Shown: one piece after another, positions 1 to 4,356 of the stretch
Position numbering within the stretch: position 1 is the first letter of the stretch
Layout: the number at the start of each line of letters is the position of its first letter
Source: an uncultured Fidelibacterota bacterium
Lineage (GTDB): Bacteria; Fidelibacterota; Marinisomatia; Marinisomatales; UBA8229
Direction of reading: 5' to 3'
NCBI GenBank assembly: GCA_913054425.1
Contig: CAJXJG010000115.1
Span: 1-5,989, forward strand
DNA length: 5,989 nt
Notes under the pieces: generated by a model
The model's database searches: none
Told to the model about the DNA's origin: nothing
Seen by the model: only the letters and a program-made list of their open reading frames with translations
Program-made: the position numbers and the translations under genes

Positions 1-1
1 C

Positions 2-85
2 GCTGAAGTGGTGGAACTGGTAGACACGCTGTCTTGAGGGGGCAGTGGGGGAAACCCTGTGCCGGTTCGATTCCGGCCTTCGGCA
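2..85 (+). tRNA. tRNA-Leu (anticodon GAG)
   Basis: This is a class II tRNA with a long variable arm, charged with leucine and reading CUC/CUU codons. The acceptor stem pairs 2-8 (GCTGAAG) with 78-84 (CTTCGGC), with one G-U pair, and the discriminator base is A85. The anticodon stem is 29-33/41-45, the loop is 34-40 (TTGAGGG) and the anticodon GAG lies at 36-38. The variable arm at 46-60 can fold as a GGG/CCC hairpin. The T arm pairs GCCGG (61-65) with CCGGC (73-77) around TTCGATT. The 3' CCA is not encoded: the bases after A85 are CAC, so CCA must be added after transcription. An intrinsic terminator follows at once, so this is the last or only tRNA of its transcript. Its promoter would lie outside the window. 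Confidence 0.97.
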
Positions 86-95
86 CACCGAGAAT

Positions 96-143
96 AAGCC
101 AATTTCCCGATGACAGGTCGTTACGGAAATGGGCTTTTTGTTT
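96..143 (+). terminator. Intrinsic terminator after tRNA-Leu
   Basis: The left arm AAGCCAATTTCC (96-107) pairs with GGAAATGGGCTT (125-136): 11 of 12 positions are complementary, with one A/G mismatch. A T-rich tail follows (TTT G TTTT, about 137-144). The 17-base loop can add a small CGA/TCG helix. Position and structure fit rho-independent termination of the tRNA transcript. Confidence 0.85.
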
Positions 144-148
144 TATAA

Positions 149-346
149 AGCAACTATGACACAAATAGACAAAAAAGGCAAGCGGCGAAATCTGTAGACC
201 TTGTTGTCACTATAGAAGAACATGTATTAAATGGTGGTCTGGGCGGGGATATCCTGAATATAATGGATCAGTTTCTGCAGAATGCAGCTAAAGGACTTGA
301 GAAATTATTGGGAGAACCACCCAGTAAGAGGAAAGAAAAACGATGA
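149..346 (+). pseudogene. Start-less coding remnant, weakly transketolase/DXS-like
   Basis: An open frame of 65 codons runs from just after the stop triplet at 146-148 to TGA at 344-346. It has no ATG, GTG or TTG before the internal ATG at 263, and that ATG has no well-placed ribosome binding site. Its middle, about residues 17-33, contains VTIEEHVLNGGLG, which resembles the conserved C-terminal stretch of transketolase and DXP synthase. The following part (MDQFLQNAAKGLEKLLGEP, then a basic tail) is unlike those enzymes and I do not recognise it. An ATG in another frame at 156 has seven codons before the A6 run at 171-176, where a one-base slip would join it to this frame. Near the 3' end, a shift in the A-rich stretch at 331-341 would lead instead to a GAG-TAA stop at 375-380. 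I infer a decayed or truncated gene. A short real gene, or chance similarity over about 15 residues, remains possible. Confidence 0.35.
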
Positions 347-373
347 AGCTATTTATTTACCTACTCCACTAAC

Positions 374-392
374 TGAGTAAGCCTCCAAATTG
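374..392 (+). repeat. Partial copy of the intergenic repeat (copy 0)
   Basis: TGAGTAAGCCTCCAAATTGA matches TGAGTAA, then CTCCAAATTGA, of the copy at 3607-3658, with about five bases missing between the two blocks. Similarity fades after the following ATC. The TTG inside CAAATTGA (390-392) is the start codon inferred for the phospholipase D gene. The TAA at 378-380 has the same relative position as the stop codon inside copy B. The match is short, so shared ancestry is plausible but not proven. Confidence 0.45.
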
Positions 393-1919
393 AATCAGCG
401 CGTTCTTCTTTTGCTTCTTCTGCTGGTTGGTTGCACCCCGAGTGCGTACCAAGCCTTGCTTGAACATCAATTAAGTCCGGACAAACCCTTTTGTGATGCT
501 ATCGAACCGATACCACCTTCGCGTTTAAACGAGGTTTGGAAACGTTTTACTGAACCTCTGGAGGCGGGAAAGACAGGCATACATTTGTTAGAGGATGGGG
601 CGGGTGCTTTAACTGCCCGGGGCTGGCTCACCGATAACGCCACCAAAAGTATTGATATACAATACTTTATATTCTCCGCCGATAATGTGGGATTGATTGC
701 GATTGAACGTTTGCTCTTAGCTGCAAAAAGGGGCGTGAAGGTTCGCCTCCTGGTGGATGATTTGCTTGTTGATGGGGATGCGAATATTCTACAGGCAGTG
801 AATGCGCATCCGAATATTTCGATCCGCATTTATAATCCATCCATTAATATAGGAAAAAGCTTTGTGGCTAAACTTGGAAACATAATAGTCAATTTTCGTG
901 GTATGAATCAACGGATGCACAATAAGACTTTTATCGTTGATGAACGTGTTGCCATTACCGGTGGCAGAAATATTGCGGATGAATATTTTGATTTCAATCG
1001 GGAATATAATTTCCGCGATAGGGATATACTTCTTTTTGGACCTGCGGTTTCGCAACTTGATTCTTCTTTTGATGAATTTTGGCAATGTTCTTTGAGTATT
1101 CCTCTCGAACTTATTTTGGATGAACCTAAAGATTTTGAACCGAAAACACTATGGACAAAGCTCCACCAATATGCCTGTGATCCGGAGCGCTTTTTACCAA
1201 TATTCCGACAGCGCATTTTAAAGGCGCCGGAAACCTTTGCAACCTTTAACCAACAAGGACACCTTATCTGGATTAAGAATGTTCGTTTTGTTTCCGATAA
1301 GCCGGGGAAAAATACTGATATACGCTCTCTAAGCGGTGGTGGTCTCTCTACGGATGTCTTGATCGGTTTGCTTGAGAAAGCCGAAAAGAATATCATGATT
1401 CAATCACCATACGTGGTGCTCACTGATCTTGGCTTAGGCCTCTTTCGGAATGCAAAAAACAGGGGAGTGCAGGTTCAGATACTCACCAATTCTTTGGCAT
1501 CGACGGATAATTATACGGCCTTTAGCGGTTATTCAAGAGTGCGGAACGAACTCATTAAAATGGGTGTCGAACTCTACGAGTTTCGTCCTGACGCAGCCCT
1601 GCGAAGAAATCTGATCACTTCGCCTATTATAACTGATGCGGCGATGGGACTGCACGCAAAATCCATGGTCATCGATGAGCACGTCGTAATTGTGGGTACT
1701 TTTAATCTTGATCCAAGGAGTGCCAATTTAAATACCGAGTGTGTGGTTATCATCGACTCGCCGGAGCTTGGTGAACGTATGGCCAGACTAATGCGTGCAG
1801 ATATAGCACCCGAAAATGCCTGGCCCAGTACTTTAGAGGACAATCCGGATGATAAGGCGAGTTTTTGGGCTGCCTTTCGTGTTTTTCTATCTAGAATTGT
1901 ACCTAAAAGTATTCTCTAA
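390..1919 (+). CDS. Phospholipase D family lipoprotein, ClsC/YmdC-like cardiolipin synthase
   Basis: This 509-residue protein has two complete PLD (HKD) catalytic motifs. The first is H177-x-K179-x4-D184, followed by GGRN (191-194) and DEYFDF. The second is H422-x-K424-x4-D429, followed by G436, N439 and E450. The pairing GGRN...DEYF, the later DEFW, and the overall length resemble ClsC (YmdC). ClsC makes cardiolipin by phosphatidyl transfer and can use phosphatidylethanolamine as donor. Other membrane phospholipases of the superfamily share these motifs, so the exact reaction is inferred. The N-terminus has Arg4, a run of leucines and a lipobox (LVGC, Cys15), indicating a lipid-anchored envelope protein. 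The start must be TTG at 390: a TAA in frame at 378 blocks extension, and only TTG codons precede the signal sequence. No strong Shine-Dalgarno sequence is visible; GAGTAAG is the best candidate. The start lies inside a partial intergenic repeat. No terminator is evident after the stop. Confidence 0.88.
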   Translation: MNQRVLLLLLLLVGCTPSAYQALLEHQLSPDKPFCDAIEPIPPSRLNEVWKRFTEPLEAGKTGIHLLEDGAGALTARGWLTDNATKSIDIQYFIFSADNVGLIAIERLLLAAKRGVKVRLLVDDLLVDGDANILQAVNAHPNISIRIYNPSINIGKSFVAKLGNIIVNFRGMNQRMHNKTFIVDERVAITGGRNIADEYFDFNREYNFRDRDILLFGPAVSQLDSSFDEFWQCSLSIPLELILDEPKDFEPKTLWTKLHQYACDPERFLPIFRQRILKAPETFATFNQQGHLIWIKNVRFVSDKPGKNTDIRSLSGGGLSTDVLIGLLEKAEKNIMIQSPYVVLTDLGLGLFRNAKNRGVQVQILTNSLASTDNYTAFSGYSRVRNELIKMGVELYEFRPDAALRRNLITSPIITDAAMGLHAKSMVIDEHVVIVGTFNLDPRSANLNTECVVIIDSPELGERMARLMRADIAPENAWPSTLEDNPDDKASFWAAFRVFLSRIVPKSIL

Positions 1920-1988
1920 AAATTTATTATATGTGGTATAGGATTTTCGATTGGCTGATGAGTAAGTTATGTTTAAGGAACCCGATTC

Positions 1989-2040
1989 AAGTAAGTAATT
2001 ATCTACTGCAAATTGATTCTTCTAGGTAATTTGAAGAGAT
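1989..2040 (+). repeat. Intergenic direct repeat, copy A
   Basis: This 52-base stretch is identical to copy B (3607-3658) at 43 of 52 positions without gaps. The most conserved part, CAAATTGATTC, starts at 2009, and the copy ends with GAAGAGAT (2033-2040). Its last two bases are the first two of the hydrolase start codon. A short stem is possible between TTCT (2020-2023) and AGAG (2035-2038). A nine-codon frame opening with TTG at 2013 ends in TGA at 2040-2042, overlapping the ATG at 2039 as ATGA. The 1920-1988 segment before it is AT-rich and shows nothing I can name. Confidence 0.75.
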
Positions 2041-3616
2041 GATTAAACATATTGTGCCATTTCTATTGTTTATAGGGTTGGTGAGAGCCCAGCCTAATCC
2101 TGATCTTGATCAGTTTATTTTAAACCGTATGGACTCTGGATACATACCGGGCTTGTCTGCGTGTGCAGTCGTAAATGGTCAGGTGATGTGGTCAAATAGC
2201 TATGGGACAGCTAACATGACTTTTAATATTCCTGTTACAGAGGACATACACTTTTTATTGGCATCTATTTCTAAATTAGTGACCGCAACAGCTGTAATGC
2301 AGCTATACGAAGATGGAGAAATTGAGCTCCATGATTCTATAAACCAGTATCTTCCATTTACAGTGATTAATCCATTTCATCCCGATACAGAAATAACCCT
2401 GTATATGCTTTTGACGCATACCTCCAGTATAAAAGAAGATTTAACGTTTTCAGAAGAGTATTCCATTTTCGGAAATAATCCGGAAATGGACTTAGAATAT
2501 TTTCTTTCGAATTACTTGGTTCTGGGAGGGGAGTTTTATTCATCAAACAGCTATTACAATTACCAACCCGGGGCTCAATGGAATTATAGCAACATAGGAT
2601 TTGCACTGATTGCATTAATTGTGGAAAGTATAGTTGGTCAGTCATTTGAGGAATACTGTGAAATAAATATCTTTGATCCTCTTGGAATGGCAGAAACCTC
2701 ATGGCATTTTGAAGACATGGATGAATCAAATGTTGCCATGCCCTATGAATGGATGCCAGGCTGGGAGGAAATGGGGCATTATTTTATTCCGTATTATCCT
2801 TCAGCACAACTTAGATCCAATATCAATGAACTCAGTTCTTTTCTTAGTGCTTATATGGGAAATTGGTCAGGATTGTTGAATGATGATACTGTTGAATTAA
2901 TGCTCACTGAACATATTGACGATGGCTGGAGCTGGATGAATATGAGCGAGGGATGGGGGCTTGGTTGGTATCATAAAATTATAAATGGAAGGGATCTTTG
3001 GGGTCATAATGGTGAAATGTGGGGGGTTTTGACAGAGATGTTTTTTAGTCCAGAAGATAAGGTAGGTGTTATTATTTTAACGAATGGTGGTGACTATTTT
3101 GGAAGTTGGTATAGTGACGTTATTGCCATTGAAAATGCCATCTTAGATTATGGGTATGAGTATTTGGCATTACATCAGGAGATAAATATTAACTATAATG
3201 CTGGTTGGAATATTGTTGGACTACCTTTAGAAGTAGAGTATGGATACTACCAGACACTATATCCTGAGTCAATTGAAGGGACACTTTACTCTTTTGATGG
3301 GAACTACGATCCTTCAACAATCCTAATTAATGGAGAAGGCTACTGGCTGAGATTTAATGAGGAAGGCAGTACTAATATTTCAGGTACCATAATCAATGAA
3401 CTAACAATTAACCTGCATGAAGGATGGAATCTTATCACAGGTGGAAGCACTTCTTTAAATATTTTAGATATACAGGACCCGGATGAAATTATCATTTCCA
3501 GCACTATTTATGGTTTTAACAACGGTGTTTATACCATTACAGAAAACATAGAACCAGGAAAAGGATATTGGATTCGTGCAAATAATTCAGGTAGTATCAT
3601 TTTAATAAGTGAGTAA
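2039..3616 (+). CDS. Secreted serine hydrolase (beta-lactamase / class C family) with two C-terminal GWN repeats
   Basis: This 525-residue exported protein belongs to the serine beta-lactamase-like family (Pfam Beta-lactamase, PF00144). Signal peptide: residues 1-17, likely cut after VRA before Gln18. Catalytic motifs: S76-I-S-K79 (SxxK nucleophile and base), Y183-S-N185 (YxN) and H323-N-G325 in the KTG position. HNG/HTG variants are usual in esterases, D-aminopeptidases and DD-peptidases of this family, so peptidase or esterase activity is more likely than drug resistance. The substrate cannot be read from the sequence. After the hydrolase fold (about 20-375) come two tandem repeats of about 70 residues with matching landmarks: GWN at 389-391 and 462-464, and GYW at 434-436 and 509-511. 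Such tails occur on secreted proteins of FCB-group bacteria; a surface or carbohydrate-related role is inference. The ATG at 2039 is the only reasonable start, since TAA in frame at 2027 blocks extension. GAAGAG directly abuts the ATG, too close for a normal ribosome binding site. Direct repeats overlap both ends of the gene. Confidence 0.9.
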   Translation: MIKHIVPFLLFIGLVRAQPNPDLDQFILNRMDSGYIPGLSACAVVNGQVMWSNSYGTANMTFNIPVTEDIHFLLASISKLVTATAVMQLYEDGEIELHDSINQYLPFTVINPFHPDTEITLYMLLTHTSSIKEDLTFSEEYSIFGNNPEMDLEYFLSNYLVLGGEFYSSNSYYNYQPGAQWNYSNIGFALIALIVESIVGQSFEEYCEINIFDPLGMAETSWHFEDMDESNVAMPYEWMPGWEEMGHYFIPYYPSAQLRSNINELSSFLSAYMGNWSGLLNDDTVELMLTEHIDDGWSWMNMSEGWGLGWYHKIINGRDLWGHNGEMWGVLTEMFFSPEDKVGVIILTNGGDYFGSWYSDVIAIENAILDYGYEYLALHQEININYNAGWNIVGLPLEVEYGYYQTLYPESIEGTLYSFDGNYDPSTILINGEGYWLRFNEEGSTNISGTIINELTINLHEGWNLITGGSTSLNILDIQDPDEIIISSTIYGFNNGVYTITENIEPGKGYWIRANNSGSIILISE

Positions 3617-3658
3617 ATCTTTACTCCAAATTGATTCCTCTGGATAAATTGAAGAGAT
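3607..3658 (+). repeat. Intergenic direct repeat, copy B
   Basis: This copy begins inside codon 523 of the serine hydrolase gene and includes its stop codon (3614-3616). Against copy A it matches 43 of 52 positions. Its last 28 bases match copy C at 25 of 28. It can form the same short stem, CTCT (3638-3641) with AGAG (3653-3656). A nine-codon TTG frame runs from 3631 to the stop TAA at 3658-3660. Confidence 0.75.
3611..3626 (+). repeat. Perfect inverted repeat over the hydrolase stop codon
   Basis: GAGTAAA (3611-3617) and TTTACTC (3620-3626) are exact reverse complements separated by TC. The left arm contains the TAA stop. No T-run follows, so it is not a standard intrinsic terminator. Copy A has only the remains of this palindrome (AGTA...TACT), so the feature is specific to copy B. 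Confidence 0.6.
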
Positions 3659-3728
3659 AAAGGGGTTTGTGAAATGAGTTATAAATCTACAAGTTTATAT
3701 TAAAAATGTAATATTTAAGGAAATTAGT

Positions 3729-4109
3729 ATGTTAGATATAATATTGAAGAATTTTAAAAATCCAGATGAAGTTAGAGTTTTTGAGAAAGGAAAATTCGAA
3801 TTAGTTAAATTACCAAATATGACAATTGGTAAAGCAACATATAAACCTGGATGGAAATGGTCTCAAGATGTCTCTCCCTTGGCTGGTACTGAATTTTGTG
3901 AAGTTGAGCATCTTGGGATGGTACTATCAGGTAGTGCAACTGTAGATTTTAAAGATGGTAAAATTCATAGAGTAACAAAAGGTGATTTATTTTACGTATC
4001 ATCAAAATCACATGATAGTTGGGTTTTAGGAGATGAAGATTATGTGTCAATTCATTTCTTAGGATCTGAGCAATATGCTCAAAAAAAAATAAATTTAAAC
4101 ATTAACTAA
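3729..4109 (+). CDS. Small cupin-domain protein
   Basis: This 126-residue protein has no signal peptide or membrane segment and is probably cytoplasmic. It shows a single cupin (double-stranded beta-helix) fold. P40-G-W-K-W44 opens the core, C57 and H61 followed by the VLSG turn (65-68) replace the usual HxH motif, and G85-D86 with H95-D96-S-W98 forms the second motif. This PGWxWS...H.G.VLSG...GD...HD.W pattern belongs to a group of stand-alone cupins of unknown activity. Metal binding through H61 and H95 is possible, but the full metal set is not obvious. The start is supported by AAGGAAA (3717-3723), well spaced before ATG. A 6-bp AT inverted repeat (ATATTA/TAATAT, 3697-3714) sits just upstream. 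The gene is clearly more AT-rich than its neighbours: bases 3781-3840 have 16 G/C of 60. It ends in an A9 run (4081-4089) coding a KKINLNIN tail. No functional link to the neighbouring genes is evident. Confidence 0.85.
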   Translation: MLDIILKNFKNPDEVRVFEKGKFELVKLPNMTIGKATYKPGWKWSQDVSPLAGTEFCEVEHLGMVLSGSATVDFKDGKIHRVTKGDLFYVSSKSHDSWVLGDEDYVSIHFLGSEQYAQKKINLNIN

Positions 4110-4123
4110 CATCATCTTATTTT

Positions 4124-4151
4124 TTGATTCCTCTGGGTAAATTGAAGGGGT
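4124..4151 (+). repeat. Intergenic direct repeat, copy C (short)
   Basis: The 28 bases match the 3' half of copy B at 25 of 28 positions. The distance from the cupin stop TAA (4107-4109) to TTGATTCC is 14 bases, the same as from the hydrolase stop to that motif in copy B, although the sequence between is not conserved. The short stem is kept as CCTCT (4130-4134) with AGGGG (4146-4150), using one G-U pair. Confidence 0.7.
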
Positions 4152-4187
4152 AGAAAGCCCTATCCAACCTTTGCTCCCCCTGTTTTT
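4146..4187 (+). terminator. Possible intrinsic terminator after the cupin gene
   Basis: AGGGG (4146-4150) can pair with CCCCT (4177-4181). An inner AAAG/CTTT helix (4154-4157 with 4169-4172) is separated from it by a three-by-three internal loop, and GTTTTT follows at 4182-4187. The outer arm is shared with repeat copy C. A competing hairpin, GGGTAG (4148-4153) with CTATCC (4160-4165), is equally drawable, so this call is tentative. Confidence 0.35.
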
Positions 4188-4217
4188 ATGTTATATGTCA
4201 CTCTCACACAAAACAGG
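4179..4217 (+). repeat. Intergenic inverted repeat
   Basis: CCTGTTTT (4179-4186) and AAAACAGG (4210-4217) are exact reverse complements, 8 bp with a 23-base spacer. It lies upstream of the predicted promoter of the beta-propeller gene. It could be a hairpin or a protein-binding site; nothing else in the sequence supports either. Confidence 0.35.
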
Positions 4218-4250
4218 TATAAAGGTGCACTGAATTTCCTTTTTGTTATC

Positions 4251-4280
4251 TTGACCACATTTTTTATTATGAGCAATAAT
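4251..4280 (+). promoter_or_regulatory. Sigma70-like promoter for the beta-propeller gene
   Basis: TTGACC (4251-4256) matches the -35 consensus at 5 of 6 positions. AATAAT (4275-4280) matches the -10 consensus at 5 of 6, with an 18-base spacer. Transcription would begin near 4287, giving an untranslated leader of about 70 bases before the ATG at 4357. The promoter consensus of this organism is not known from the window, so this rests on the general bacterial pattern. Confidence 0.45.
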
Positions 4281-4356
4281 CATTATTTCATTGTCAGAAA
4301 ATCATTGTATATTTACACAGTTTTCTTTGTCATTATCCCCAATCTTGGAGGTTAAC

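Noticed and set aside
2..146. tRNA-Leu as the attachment site of an integrated element
   Set aside because: No second copy of the tRNA 3' end occurs in the window and no integrase gene is adjacent.
156..200. Programmed -1 frameshift at the A6 run
   Set aside because: In the ATG 156 frame the run reads AAA AAA GGC, which is not the efficient A-AAA-AAG register. No stimulatory structure or intact product is evident.
467..1843. Minus-strand open frames inside the phospholipase gene
   Set aside because: They are antisense shadows of a gene with two intact catalytic motifs, and their translations show no recognisable domain.
2039..3616. Antibiotic-resistance beta-lactamase
   Set aside because: The fold matches, but HNG in the KTG position and the long GWN-repeat tail fit an esterase or peptidase better. 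Nothing in the sequence points to drug hydrolysis.
1989..4151. Integron gene cassettes with attC sites
   Set aside because: The post-stop repeats suggest it, but I find no RYYYAAC/GTTRRRY core pairs and no integrase gene in the window.
1989..4151. CRISPR array
   Set aside because: Copies are separated by whole genes, not by short uniform spacers, and no cas genes are present.
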